A stretch of 35,363 nt of DNA. Source: a virus. Position 1 is the stretch's first letter, and every line of letters starts with the position of its first letter. The notes below the pieces were generated by a model that worked only from the letters and a program-made list of their open reading frames with translations, was not told the DNA's origin and searched no databases. This document shows, piece by piece, positions 11,799 to 19,781 of the stretch. The stretch is from positions 1 to 35,363 of IMG/VR virus record IMGVR_UViG_3300049737_000147; one strand, 5' to 3'. Position numbers and translations under genes: made by a program.

Positions 11799-12283
11799 AA
11801 AAACTTATTCAACAGCTTAAACAAGACAATCTTTTTTATTATTCTGAACTACATGGACGTAAACATTATGCTAATGTTATGAGAGCAGGTTTAGAATTAG
11901 CCGCTCACTACAATCTTAATCCAAAACTTTTTAAATACTTTGCGTACCTTCACGATTCTTGTAGACACAATGAAGATTACGATCCTAATCATGGGCCTCG
12001 TGCCTCAGAATATATTAATAAAATCAAAGACTTAATTGATCTTTGTACAGTTGAGCGTTGGCAGTTACAATCTGCCTGTGCGCTACATACTTCTGCAAAA
12101 CCTTGGGATAATAAAAAATATACTCTCTTTGAAAAATGTGCGTTCGATGCTGACCGCTCTGATATCGGCAGAGTTTGTTTAGAAGTCGATCCAAAATATT
12201 TATTTACTCAAAAAGGAAAGGAGATTTTTGTACATGAAAGACACGATTATAAACAAAATAGATGGGCGGCAGTATACGCCTGA
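11795..12283 (+). CDS. HD-domain phosphohydrolase-like protein, TTG start
   Basis: 162 aa, starting at TTG in a TTGA overlap. Motifs of a metal-binding HD domain are present in order: HGRKHYANV (His20/His24), YLHDSCRHNEDYDPNHG (His53-Asp54, His66), ACALHTS (His98), and FDADRSDIGR (Asp118/Asp120). HD proteins hydrolyse phosphate esters of nucleotides; some phage versions act on dNTPs or on signalling nucleotides of defence systems. Substrate is unknown. It overlaps the following membrane protein gene by 50 nt. Confidence 0.8.
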   Translation: MKKLIQQLKQDNLFYYSELHGRKHYANVMRAGLELAAHYNLNPKLFKYFAYLHDSCRHNEDYDPNHGPRASEYINKIKDLIDLCTVERWQLQSACALHTSAKPWDNKKYTLFEKCAFDADRSDIGRVCLEVDPKYLFTQKGKEIFVHERHDYKQNRWAAVYA

Positions 12284-12569
12284 AGAAATTGAATATAGTT
12301 CTCGTATTCAAAAAAGTGTTACTCCTAAAGGTACTTTAGATTGGTATCTTAAATGGATTGCTAGTGTGTGGTTGATTGTTGCAATATCTTTTAGAAGCAC
12401 AGGCATTCCTGAACTACATTTTTATGATATGCTTTTCAGTTTCTTTGGTACAGTTTTATGGTCTGTAGTTGGGTTTATGTGGAGGGATCGTGCGTTAATT
12501 GTAATCAATATTATTGCGGCTGTCATGCTTTTTGGCGGCTTACTTTCTCAAATATTTAATGGAGTTTAA
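12234..12569 (+). CDS. Three-span membrane protein, 111 aa
   Basis: ATG at 12234 is preferred over TTG 12228; AAAGGAGA lies about 10 nt upstream within the HD gene. The cytoplasmic N-terminus (about 45 residues) includes TPKGTLDWYLKW, followed by three hydrophobic helices: ASVWLIVAISF, DMLFSFFGTVLWSVVGFMW, and LIVINIIAAVMLFGGLLSQI. The TPKGTLDWYLKW-I start and a central W-DRALI resemble membrane proteins conserved in marine phages. Function unknown; a holin is conceivable but no lysin gene is near. Confidence 0.7.
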   Translation: MKDTIINKIDGRQYTPEEIEYSSRIQKSVTPKGTLDWYLKWIASVWLIVAISFRSTGIPELHFYDMLFSFFGTVLWSVVGFMWRDRALIVINIIAAVMLFGGLLSQIFNGV

Positions 12570-12570
12570 C

Positions 12571-12882
12571 ATGGGTTTTGATGAATATCAACAAGCCGCA
12601 TCATCTACAGCATTATACAAAGATAAATTTTATCCGATTGCATCATTGATGGTGGAGTCAGCAGAACTATCTGACCTTTTTATAAAACCAATGCTAAGAG
12701 GAGATGCCCGAACAATCGAAAGACAAGATGTTATTTCTGAGGCAGGAGATGTTTTGTGGAATCTTGCCATGATATTAAAAGATCATGGGGTTGACTTCTC
12801 AGAAGTTGCCAAGTATAATCTATCTAAACTTCAAAGTCGTTCTGACCGTGGAGTTATTAAAGGATCTGGAGGTAATCGTTGA
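12571..12882 (+). CDS. MazG-like nucleotide pyrophosphohydrolase
   Basis: 103 aa, ATG at 12571 with GGAG 6 nt upstream. The family's metal-binding signature is present: Glu29-x-x-Glu32 with Asp35 (VESAELSD) and Glu57-x-x-Asp60 (SEAGDVLWNLAMI). The final NLSKLQSR also fits. MazG enzymes turn NTPs/dNTPs into monophosphates; phage versions may adjust nucleotide pools or ppGpp, but the substrate cannot be read from sequence. Next gene starts at TTG in a TTGA overlap. Confidence 0.83.
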   Translation: MGFDEYQQAASSTALYKDKFYPIASLMVESAELSDLFIKPMLRGDARTIERQDVISEAGDVLWNLAMILKDHGVDFSEVAKYNLSKLQSRSDRGVIKGSGGNR

Positions 12883-13115
12883 AGATTATACAAGGTAATT
12901 TTAGTAAAGATAAGAAAAAAACTTTAAACGAAAAAGTCTCTGAAGGTCTTTCAAAATTAGAAGAATCTTCAGAAGAAGAAATTTTAAGGTATCCTTTTAT
13001 TTTGATTGTTGATACTGGTGAAGATTTAAAAGTAGTTTCTGATGTTGAAATGGAAAAGTTTAATTTGCTTTTAGATCTTGTTAAGATGACTGTTCTTACC
13101 GGAAGTTATGAATAG
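12879..13115 (+). CDS. Hypothetical acidic protein, 78 aa, TTG start
   Basis: TTG at 12879 overlaps the previous stop (TTGA) and follows GGAGGT. The product is Glu/Lys-rich and helical at first (LNEKVSEGLSKLEESSEEEI), then YPFILIVDTGEDLKVVSDVE as strands and a closing helix. No family recognised. Confidence 0.7.
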   Translation: MKIIQGNFSKDKKKTLNEKVSEGLSKLEESSEEEILRYPFILIVDTGEDLKVVSDVEMEKFNLLLDLVKMTVLTGSYE

Positions 13116-13123
13116 GAGAAAGC

Positions 13124-13330
13124 ATGGAGGAAGATAAGTTTAATATTGAAGATGCTGTGTGTCGGGCATTTATTTTGTCGTTAGGTACTAGCCTACCGTC
13201 ACCCAGCACAGTCCAGAATATGATTAGTTGGATAAAAATTCAGGCTCGTAAAGAGCAAGAACAATTATCGACTGATTATGTGTATAGTTGTATCCCTCGT
13301 TACATTAATTTTATGTTTAATAAATCTTAG
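13124..13330 (+). CDS. Hypothetical protein, 68 aa
   Basis: ATG at 13124 behind AGGAGAAAGC. Helical protein (DAVCRAFILSLGTSLPSPST; MISWIKIQARKEQEQLSTDY). No family recognised; immediately upstream of the SSB gene, so probably part of the replication operon. Confidence 0.72.
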   Translation: MEEDKFNIEDAVCRAFILSLGTSLPSPSTVQNMISWIKIQARKEQEQLSTDYVYSCIPRYINFMFNKS

Positions 13331-13341
13331 GAGATTTAATT

Positions 13342-13773
13342 ATGGCTCTTGTTGAAGGTGTTGCATACTGGGCGTCTATCACCACACCAAACACAACTTA
13401 CACTCCGGTGTATACTGTGAATCTTGTGGTGACTGATGATGTCGCAAATGATTTTCGATCTCGCGGCTTCACAGTTAAAGACATGGAAGAAGGCCCAGCA
13501 CTTCTTATCAAGCGAAAAGTAAATGGCCCCAACGGTATGGTGCGCTCTGCCCCTAAGCTGTTGGATAAAAACAAACAGCCTTTAAATGTTAGTGTCGGTA
13601 ACGGCAGTAAGGTTAGGGTGCAATACAAAGAGTGGGAGTCCACTTGGAATGGTACGTTGTACAAAGGCTTAGATTTACAGGCGGTACAGGTAGTTGAACT
13701 TATAGAATATGCCAGCCCTGACGGTGCAGAGTTTGATGTTCTTGATAGTAACGACGATGGAGATGAGTTGTAA
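13342..13773 (+). CDS. Single-stranded DNA-binding protein (T7 gp2.5-like)
   Basis: 143 aa, ATG at 13342 behind AGGAGATTTAATT. It reads like the SSB of T7-like marine phages: an OB-fold with GVAYWASITTPNTTYTPVYT, ALLIKRKVNGPNGM, and NGSKVRVQYKEWESTWNGTL. It ends in a strongly acidic tail (EFDVLDSNDDGDEL), which in gp2.5-type proteins contacts the polymerase and helicase. The canonical final Phe of T7 gp2.5 is not present; the last residue is Leu. It directly precedes the primase-helicase and polymerase. Confidence 0.88.
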   Translation: MALVEGVAYWASITTPNTTYTPVYTVNLVVTDDVANDFRSRGFTVKDMEEGPALLIKRKVNGPNGMVRSAPKLLDKNKQPLNVSVGNGSKVRVQYKEWESTWNGTLYKGLDLQAVQVVELIEYASPDGAEFDVLDSNDDGDEL

Positions 13774-13994
13774 TGAATTATAGATACACTGACGAAGATA
13801 AAACTTATGATGTTGAGAAGTTGTCTGGTGAAGGTCAGGCAACATTTAATCTACTTGTTACTGTCCAACAAAGGATGGATGGTATTCAAGGAGACTTAAC
13901 AATTCTTCAGGCTTCAGCGGTTGCTCTGCATCAAAAGATGAAAGAGTTTCTGGATGACGATGCAATAGTTGAGGATGATGAAACGGAGGAGTAA
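13773..13994 (+). CDS. Small acidic protein, DUF6447-like
   Basis: 73 aa; ATG shares one base with the SSB stop (TAATG). A short beta hairpin start (YRYTDEDKTYDVEKLSGEG) is followed by a helical hairpin (LLVTVQQRMDGIQGDLTILQ) and a very acidic end (DDDAIVEDDETEE). This order resembles DUF6447 proteins of phages, a family without a known role. Between SSB and primase-helicase it may be a replication accessory protein. Confidence 0.65.
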   Translation: MNYRYTDEDKTYDVEKLSGEGQATFNLLVTVQQRMDGIQGDLTILQASAVALHQKMKEFLDDDAIVEDDETEE

Positions 13995-13997
13995 ATC

Positions 13998-15653
13998 ATG
14001 GGCGAATTTGTGGAGTACCACAAGCCTTGTCCAAGTTGTGGAGGCAGTGATCCTGTCTCCATAAACTCAGATGGTTCTGCAAAATGTTTTAGTTGTGGAA
14101 CCTTTTTTAAAGATTACGAATCTGCGATGGGAGGAAACGTGGCAGACTTTAATAGCTTTAAAAGATCAAACGATAACACTTCATTCACCAACAGCGTGTA
14201 TCACGCCCTCACCGATAGATCTATTTCTCTTGAGACTGCAAAGAAGTTTGGTGTTCGTTCAGTCAAAGATGAGAAAGGTAATATTATTCAGCATCACTAT
14301 CCGGTATACATAAACAATGAAGAAGTTGCTACAAAAGTTCGCAATCCTAATAAAGCATTTACTTGGTCAGGCTCACCCAAAGGAACTGGGCTTTTTGGTC
14401 AGCAAGTGGCACAGTCGGGCGGCAAATACATTACGATCACTGAAGGTGAATGTGATGCTATGGCGGCATACGAACTGCTTGGTAGTAAGTGGCCCGTCGT
14501 ATCTGTTAAGAATGGAGCACAAGGCGCGGCAAGGGACGTTCAAGAAAATCTTGAGTTCCTTGAATCGTTTGATACGGTGGTCATTTCATTCGACAACGAC
14601 AAGCCGGGACGAGAAGCCGCAAAGAAAGTGGCGCGTATTATCAAGCCCGGAAAAGCTAAGATACTCACACTACCTACTGAGTTCAAAGACCCTAACGAAA
14701 TGCTCAAGCTGGGTCATCACAAGGCTTACGTTACTGCGTGGTGGGCTTCAAAACTTTACACGCCGTCTGGGATTTTAAACGTCAGTGAAGAACGTGAGAA
14801 CTACAAGAAGCGTGAGCGTAAAGAGTCTATCCCCTATCCTTGGAGTGGTCTTAATGCAAAGCTTGATGGCTTGCGGCAAGGAGAATTAATCACGCTGACA
14901 GGCGGCACAGGCTTAGGTAAGTCTAGCGTTACTCGTGAGCTTGAACACTGGCTCATCACCAACACCAACGACAAGGTAGGTGTCATAGCTCTTGAAGAAG
15001 ATTGGCGTCGAACTGTAGATGGTATTCTTTCTATTGAAGCTAATGCCAAACTACACATCGATAGTATTCGTGCTGAGTTCAGTGAAGAAGATCTAGATAA
15101 TTTCTTTAATGTTTTGTACGACGGTGAAAATAAGAACCGCGTTTTTGTTCATGCCCACCTTGGAATGAATGATGTTGATAGTGTATTTTCTAAACTACGC
15201 TTTATGGCAATGGGGCTTGAATGTAAGTGGATAGTATTTGATCACTTACATATGTTATTGTCGATGACTACGGACGGTGATGAGCGCCGCAACATAGATG
15301 CTATTATGCACAACTTTAGAACGCTGGTAGAAGAGACAGGCGTAGGTCTTATCCTTGTGTCACACCTCAGAAGAGTTGATGGTAATCGCGGTCACGAGAA
15401 TGGTATTGAAACAGGACTCAATCATCTACGTGGCTCACAAAGTATTGCTCAGTTATCAGACTGTGTAATATCTTTGGAGCGTAACCAGCAAGCAGAAGAT
15501 CCTATTGAAGCCAGCACAACAAAGGTGAGGGTCTTGAAGTCTAGGTACACAGGAGATGTCGGCTTGGCTACCCATTTGTTTTATGACAAAGACAGTGGTA
15601 GACTCAGCGAGATCGCTATGGAAGTAGAAGAACAGGATGAGCTTGAGTTATGA
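13998..15653 (+). CDS. DNA primase-helicase (T7 gp4-like)
   Basis: 551 aa, close to T7 gp4 (566). Domains in order: zinc-binding Cys4 (Cys11, Cys14, Cys30, Cys33) for primer-site recognition; TOPRIM-type primase with Glu149 (ITITEGECDA) and Asp199-Asn-Asp201 (VISFDNDKPG); and a RecA-like hexameric helicase with Walker A TGGTGLGKSS (301-310), Walker B WIVFDHLHML (411-420) and LILVSHLRR (451-459). The C-terminus is acidic (VEEQDELEL), like the tail with which gp4 binds DNA polymerase. ATG at 13998 with GGAGG upstream; the stop overlaps the polymerase start by 4 nt. Confidence 0.96.
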   Translation: MGEFVEYHKPCPSCGGSDPVSINSDGSAKCFSCGTFFKDYESAMGGNVADFNSFKRSNDNTSFTNSVYHALTDRSISLETAKKFGVRSVKDEKGNIIQHHYPVYINNEEVATKVRNPNKAFTWSGSPKGTGLFGQQVAQSGGKYITITEGECDAMAAYELLGSKWPVVSVKNGAQGAARDVQENLEFLESFDTVVISFDNDKPGREAAKKVARIIKPGKAKILTLPTEFKDPNEMLKLGHHKAYVTAWWASKLYTPSGILNVSEERENYKKRERKESIPYPWSGLNAKLDGLRQGELITLTGGTGLGKSSVTRELEHWLITNTNDKVGVIALEEDWRRTVDGILSIEANAKLHIDSIRAEFSEEDLDNFFNVLYDGENKNRVFVHAHLGMNDVDSVFSKLRFMAMGLECKWIVFDHLHMLLSMTTDGDERRNIDAIMHNFRTLVEETGVGLILVSHLRRVDGNRGHENGIETGLNHLRGSQSIAQLSDCVISLERNQQAEDPIEASTTKVRVLKSRYTGDVGLATHLFYDKDSGRLSEIAMEVEEQDELEL

Positions 15654-17404
15654 AGAGCATAGTATTTGACATAGAAGCAGACAGCTTAGAGCCTACAAAG
15701 ATTTGGTGTATTGCCGCAGTTGATCCTGACTCTGGTGAAACCAAAACCTTTGGGCCTACTGAGATTATTAATGGCCTTGCGTTTCTTACGACGGCTGAAA
15801 AGTTGATAGGTCATAACATTATTGGTTATGATCTCCCAGCCATAAAGAAAATACACAACGTAGATCTAACAGAAGGGCGGGCAATTGTTGATACTCTGGT
15901 TCTCTCTCGCCTCTTTAATCCTACAAGAGAGGGTGGTCATAGCCTAGAGTCTTGGGGTTATCGCATTGGCTTACAGAAAATAGATCATACAGAGTTTGGA
16001 GAATACTCTCCAGAAATGTTAAACTATTGTAGGAATGATGCAGTTCTCAACGCTAAGATGTTTAACAATCTTAAAACAGAATCTCGTGGCTTTAGTCGGC
16101 AGTCTGTTGTTCTTGAACACGAGGCACTAAAAATTATTGCAGACCAAAGAGAACGTGGCTTTTTGCTTGATGTAAAATCTGCAACCTTGTTTGAGGCTGA
16201 ATTAACTGATCGCCTTAAAGAAGTAGAGCGTGAGGTTCAAAAGACCTTTAGACCTAAGCAACTTAAAACTGTTTTACTTCCTTTCTTTACAAAGACAGGT
16301 GCGCTTTCTAAGATGGGTCAGATAGAAGGTTCGCCAAAGAAAAGCAGGCTAACGAAAGAAGAGTATGAAGACATAGCCACTAAGCGTAAAGCTATTCGCA
16401 TTGAAGAAGTACCTTTCAACTTAGGGTCACGAAAACAAATAGGCGAATACCTAATTGACTTTGGCTGGAAGCCGAAAAGATTTACACCTACGGGCCAGCC
16501 CATCGTTGATGAGTCTACGCTCAGTAAGATTAAAGATATTCCAGAGGCCACACTGATTGCTGAATACCTTTTGCTTCAGAAACGAATAGCACAAGTTAAA
16601 TCTTGGTTGAAGGCAACACATGAAGATGATCGTGTGAGAGGCTTTGTAAATCCTAATGGTACTATCACAGGCCGTATGACGCACAACAGTCCTAACATGG
16701 CACAAGTTCCTAGTGTAGTAGCGCCTTACGGTAAAGAATGTAGATCTTGTTGGACAGTACCAGAAGGCTATAAGCTAGTAGGTATTGATGCCAGCGGTTT
16801 AGAATTACGAATGCTTGCACACTATATGAAGGATGAGGACTTCAAAAATGAAATACTCCACGGAGACATACACTCAGCTAACCAAAAGCTTGCAGGACTT
16901 GAATCAAGAAATCAGGCGAAAACATTTATCTATGCACTCTTGTACGGAGCAGGAGATGAGAAACTTGGTAGTGTGGTCGGAGGAAATAAGCGTGATGGTA
17001 CGAAACTTAGAAAGCGTTTCTTCGATAATCTCCCTGCATTTAAACATCTTAAAGACAGGGTTGGACGAGCGGCTTCAAAAGGCTTCCTTAAAGGACTAGA
17101 TGGTCGTAAGTTATATGTTCGTTCTGAACACGCCGCACTGAACACACTGCTTCAAAGCGCAGGAGCTATCGTCATGAAGCAGGCGATGGTAAATCTTAAT
17201 CAGCTAATCAGGCTCAATACATTAGACGCACACTTTGTCTGCAACGTACATGACGAATGGCAGTTAGAAGTAAAAGAATCTGTGGCTGATTCAACAGGAC
17301 AACTGGGGGTTGATGCCATAAGGCAGGCAGGCGTAGGACTAGAACTGTTTTGTCCTCTTGATGGTGAATATAAGATAGGAGATAACTGGAGTGAAACACA
17401 CTAA
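15650..17404 (+). CDS. DNA polymerase, family A, with 3'-5' exonuclease
   Basis: 584 aa. The exonuclease has Asp7 and Glu9 (VFDIEADSL). Polymerase motif A is LVGIDASGLELRMLAHYM (Asp380), motif B RNQAKTFIYALLYG (420-433), and motif C NVHDEW (His534-Asp535-Glu536). At the position equivalent to E. coli Pol I residue 762 there is Tyr428, as in T7. It is about 120 residues shorter than T7 DNA polymerase (704 aa), so the thioredoxin-binding insertion appears reduced or absent, which suggests a different processivity aid. Overlaps the helicase end (ATGA) and the nuclease start (14 nt). Confidence 0.96.
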   Translation: MKSIVFDIEADSLEPTKIWCIAAVDPDSGETKTFGPTEIINGLAFLTTAEKLIGHNIIGYDLPAIKKIHNVDLTEGRAIVDTLVLSRLFNPTREGGHSLESWGYRIGLQKIDHTEFGEYSPEMLNYCRNDAVLNAKMFNNLKTESRGFSRQSVVLEHEALKIIADQRERGFLLDVKSATLFEAELTDRLKEVEREVQKTFRPKQLKTVLLPFFTKTGALSKMGQIEGSPKKSRLTKEEYEDIATKRKAIRIEEVPFNLGSRKQIGEYLIDFGWKPKRFTPTGQPIVDESTLSKIKDIPEATLIAEYLLLQKRIAQVKSWLKATHEDDRVRGFVNPNGTITGRMTHNSPNMAQVPSVVAPYGKECRSCWTVPEGYKLVGIDASGLELRMLAHYMKDEDFKNEILHGDIHSANQKLAGLESRNQAKTFIYALLYGAGDEKLGSVVGGNKRDGTKLRKRFFDNLPAFKHLKDRVGRAASKGFLKGLDGRKLYVRSEHAALNTLLQSAGAIVMKQAMVNLNQLIRLNTLDAHFVCNVHDEWQLEVKESVADSTGQLGVDAIRQAGVGLELFCPLDGEYKIGDNWSETH

Positions 17405-17903
17405 ATACCCCTATAAAAGATATTTAGAAAATAAATCTAGGGTTACTCTGGATGGTAAGAGGTACAGACTAGGTAATCCTAACCATCCATTTAATTCAAT
17501 TTATAAAAGGTTTGGTATGGACGCGGCCTTTACAGTAATGGGGCTTGTTCCTTCTGGTCTAGCGCAAATTAAATTAACTGTAAATAATCTTTTTGCCAAA
17601 GTAAAGAGTGGTCATATATATTTAATGACTAACCCTGCTTATCCCGGCTGGTGTAAAGTAGGGATGGCTGTTGATGCTGAAGATCGTGTCAATCAATTCC
17701 AGACAGGATCACCATTTAGAGACTATAAGCTTTTTAAATTTTTTGAAACTGATGATAGGCGAGGGTCTGAAAAGAAAGCACATGATATACTGGAAGAAAA
17801 AATAGATGAACGCAGAGGCGAATGGTTTCATATAAATCCTGAAGATGCTGAAAAAATATTAACTGAATTTTTTAAAAAAGAAGGTGATGAAAGTGAAACT
17901 TGA
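17391..17903 (+). CDS. GIY-YIG superfamily nuclease (T5orf172/MUG113-like)
   Basis: 170 aa, GTG start at 17391 overlapping the polymerase stop. The C-terminal domain has SGHIYLMTNPAYPGWCKVGM (GIY and YIG equivalents at 74-92), an Arg at 99 in DAEDRVNQFQTGSPF, EKKAHDILEE, and a final GEWFHI with the catalytic-type Glu144. These are the marks of the T5orf172/MUG113 branch. The N-terminal 60 residues are basic and may bind DNA. Such nucleases are often mobile (homing-like) and settle beside replication genes, as here between polymerase and exonuclease. A housekeeping repair or host-DNA-degrading role is also possible. Confidence 0.8.
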   Translation: MKHTKYPYKRYLENKSRVTLDGKRYRLGNPNHPFNSIYKRFGMDAAFTVMGLVPSGLAQIKLTVNNLFAKVKSGHIYLMTNPAYPGWCKVGMAVDAEDRVNQFQTGSPFRDYKLFKFFETDDRRGSEKKAHDILEEKIDERRGEWFHINPEDAEKILTEFFKKEGDESET

Positions 17904-18765
17904 CACATTGATTGACGATATATATGGACAGCTTGATAAGTTATTTGAAGGAAAAGCATTTAATTTATCAGATGAAGATCTGGACATGACCGCATCACGT
18001 ATCAAAGATTCCCTTCTGGCTTGGGCTAGACCATCAGAAAGAAACTCAGAGTTCTCTCTGCGTATGTCTAATGTTGGTCGGCCTGCCAGACAGCTTTGGT
18101 ATGAGCAAAATATACCAACAGAAAGCACAACACCTCACCCATCTTTACAGATAAAGTTTCTTTACGGTCACATCCTAGAAGAAATTCTTTTGATGCTTGT
18201 TCGTGCCGCAGGACACAATGTCACTGACGAGCAAAAAGAAATTACAGTCAAAGGTATTAAAGGCCACATTGATTGTAAGATTGATGGTGAAGTGGTTGAT
18301 GTAAAGACTGCATCTAAGTTTGCATTTAATAAATTCCGTGAGGGTCGCCTAGCTGAAGACGATCCTTTCGGATATATGTCACAGCTTGCAGGCTATGAGG
18401 AGGCTGAGAAGTCTTCTGAGGGCGGCTTTCTTGTTATTAATAAAGAGAGTGGGGAGCTATGTCTTTATCGCCCAGAAGAGCTTGACAAGCCTGCTATCAA
18501 TAGACAAATACAAGATGTAAAGAAAGCCTTGAAGTTGGCTACGCCTCCACCACGATGCTATGAGTCTGTGCCAGAAGGCAAGAAAGGTAATATGAAAATA
18601 CATCGCAACTGTAATTACTGTGCTTATAAGTTTGAATGCTACAAAGATGCTAACAATGGTACAGGGCTTAGAGTTTTTAAATATTCTAGTGGGCCAACGT
18701 ACCTAACTCACGTAGAAGTTGCGCCAAGAGTAGAGGAGGTGTTTAATGAATCGACGCCTTTCTAA
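17887..18765 (+). CDS. PD-(D/E)XK exonuclease, Cas4/RecB-like
   Basis: 292 aa, ATG at 17887 behind AAGAAGG, overlapping the nuclease gene by 17 nt. The catalytic core is GHIDCKIDGEVVDVKTAS (Asp129, Asp138, Lys140) with a supporting Gln in YMSQLAGY (Gln166). Four cysteines near the end (Cys224, Cys242, Cys245, Cys251; the last three as C-x2-C-x5-C) resemble the iron-sulfur cluster of Cas4/AddB-type nucleases. Likely a 5'-3' exonuclease for degrading host DNA and for recombination, the counterpart of T7 gp6. Confidence 0.85.
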   Translation: MKVKLDTLIDDIYGQLDKLFEGKAFNLSDEDLDMTASRIKDSLLAWARPSERNSEFSLRMSNVGRPARQLWYEQNIPTESTTPHPSLQIKFLYGHILEEILLMLVRAAGHNVTDEQKEITVKGIKGHIDCKIDGEVVDVKTASKFAFNKFREGRLAEDDPFGYMSQLAGYEEAEKSSEGGFLVINKESGELCLYRPEELDKPAINRQIQDVKKALKLATPPPRCYESVPEGKKGNMKIHRNCNYCAYKFECYKDANNGTGLRVFKYSSGPTYLTHVEVAPRVEEVFNESTPF

Positions 18766-19015
18766 AAAAATAAATCAAAAAACAATTGACATCTTTCTTG
18801 AATGGCTCAGTAGTGTTATATCGGAAGAGCAAGCCTCCCAGATTGTACGCAAAAACTACAAAGAATATGTTCCTGAGAATGCTTATTACTGGAGCAAACA
18901 CACCATTTTAAATTCTGTTTTTTCGCCACGTTGGGTTAAGCGTAAATTAAAAAGAAAGCTTAGACAAAACCCACAAAAAAAGCTAGACAGTTACTGCATG
19001 AATGACTTAAAATGA
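18746..19015 (+). CDS. Conserved-looking basic protein, 89 aa
   Basis: ATG at 18746 overlaps the exonuclease end and follows GAGGAGG. The product is basic and helical: KKINQKTIDIFLEWLSSVIS, then EQASQIVRKNYKEYVPEN, then FSPRWVKRKLKRKLRQNP. The ordered pattern (INQ-TID-FL-WL, F-P-W-(K/R)-K) resembles small proteins next to exonuclease genes in other T7-like marine phages. No function known; DNA binding is plausible. Confidence 0.72.
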   Translation: MNRRLSKKINQKTIDIFLEWLSSVISEEQASQIVRKNYKEYVPENAYYWSKHTILNSVFSPRWVKRKLKRKLRQNPQKKLDSYCMNDLK

Positions 19016-19152
19016 AAGTATTAACAATAGAGGCGTTAATTTTTTTCTGCGCCAAGCAGTTAGCAGACGAAGAAACAATAGATAATGATCTCTTGTTTGA
19101 GTTGTATACTGTATTACATTTACACTTTGAAGGGATACCAACATTACATTGA
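19012..19152 (+). CDS. Small hypothetical protein, 46 aa
   Basis: ATG at 19012 in an ATGA overlap; TGA 19150-19152 overlaps the TTG of endonuclease I (TTGA). The product, MKVLTIEALIFFCAKQLADE through EGIPTLH, is a short amphipathic helical protein. No family known. The exact packing between neighbours is the main evidence. Confidence 0.62.
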   Translation: MKVLTIEALIFFCAKQLADEETIDNDLLFELYTVLHLHFEGIPTLH

Positions 19153-19628
19153 AACCAAAAATAAAAAAAGGGTATAGGAAGGCGCGTGTCAAACGGCCTG
19201 TCGATAAAGCACCTGTCCGTGGATATGATTCTAATTGGGAGTATGAGTTACACTCAGGCATCCTTAATGATTGGAAGATTCATTCTGAAAAGGCAGAATA
19301 TATTGTCGAGCATACTTATCATCCAGACTTCATCCGCACAGTAGACGGCAAGAAGATATATCTTGAAGCTAAAGGCCGCTTCTGGGATCATCAAGAATAT
19401 AATAAGTATGTGTGGATTGCTAAAGCTTTACCAGAAGACATAGAGCTAGTATTTTTATTTGCAGATCCCAATGCTCCTATGCCACAAGCAAAGCGCCGTA
19501 AGGATGGTACAAGACGTAACCATTCTGAGTGGGCTTCTTCTAAAGGTTTTAGATGGTTTTCTGAAGATAGTATTCCAGAAAGCTGGATAGATGTTTCAAA
19601 GAGGGAGATCATAGGTGATGATGAATGA
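19149..19628 (+). CDS. Endonuclease I, Holliday-junction resolvase (T7 gp3-like)
   Basis: 159 aa (T7: 149), TTG start in a TTGA overlap. Family residues are in place: NWEYELH near the start (Glu31/Glu33), HTYHPDFI (Asp60), and YLEAKGRFW (Glu73, Lys75). The enzyme is a domain-swapped dimer that cuts branched DNA, resolves replication intermediates before packaging, and helps break down host DNA. Its place beside the exonuclease and polymerase matches T7-like order loosely. Basic N-terminus (KIKKGYRKARVKRP) fits DNA binding. Confidence 0.9.
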   Translation: MKPKIKKGYRKARVKRPVDKAPVRGYDSNWEYELHSGILNDWKIHSEKAEYIVEHTYHPDFIRTVDGKKIYLEAKGRFWDHQEYNKYVWIAKALPEDIELVFLFADPNAPMPQAKRRKDGTRRNHSEWASSKGFRWFSEDSIPESWIDVSKREIIGDDE

Positions 19629-19779
19629 TCGAAAGCAAGAGCGCCTAGAAAAATTTAGTCGTCACAAAAGAAAAAAATACGAAGAAAAAGTAGACGGCAA
19701 ATATAAACCAATAAAGAAAAGAAATAAATATAAACTAAATGTAAATGACCTAAATAATATTGACGAGATGGAGGAATAA
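19618..19779 (+). CDS. Small highly basic protein, 53 aa
   Basis: ATG at 19618 (a second in-frame ATG follows at once) lies 10 nt after GGGAG and overlaps the endonuclease end by 11 nt. About a third of the residues are Lys or Arg (KQERLEKFSRHKRKKYEEK; YKPIKKRNKYKLN), with an acidic end (NIDEMEE). Presumably binds nucleic acid; no family recognised. The next gene begins at TTG 3 nt after its stop. Confidence 0.65.
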   Translation: MMNDRKQERLEKFSRHKRKKYEEKVDGKYKPIKKRNKYKLNVNDLNNIDEMEE

Positions 19780-19781
19780 CA

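Noticed and set aside
14071-14778. 80-aa and 153-aa plus-strand ORFs inside the primase-helicase gene
   Set aside because: Both are out-of-frame shadows of the zinc-finger and TOPRIM coding sequence.
13998-17404. Phage RNA polymerase of T7 type
   Set aside because: Looked for the large single-subunit polymerase expected in true T7 relatives; none of the long frames fits, and the perfect sigma70 promoters point to host RNA polymerase.
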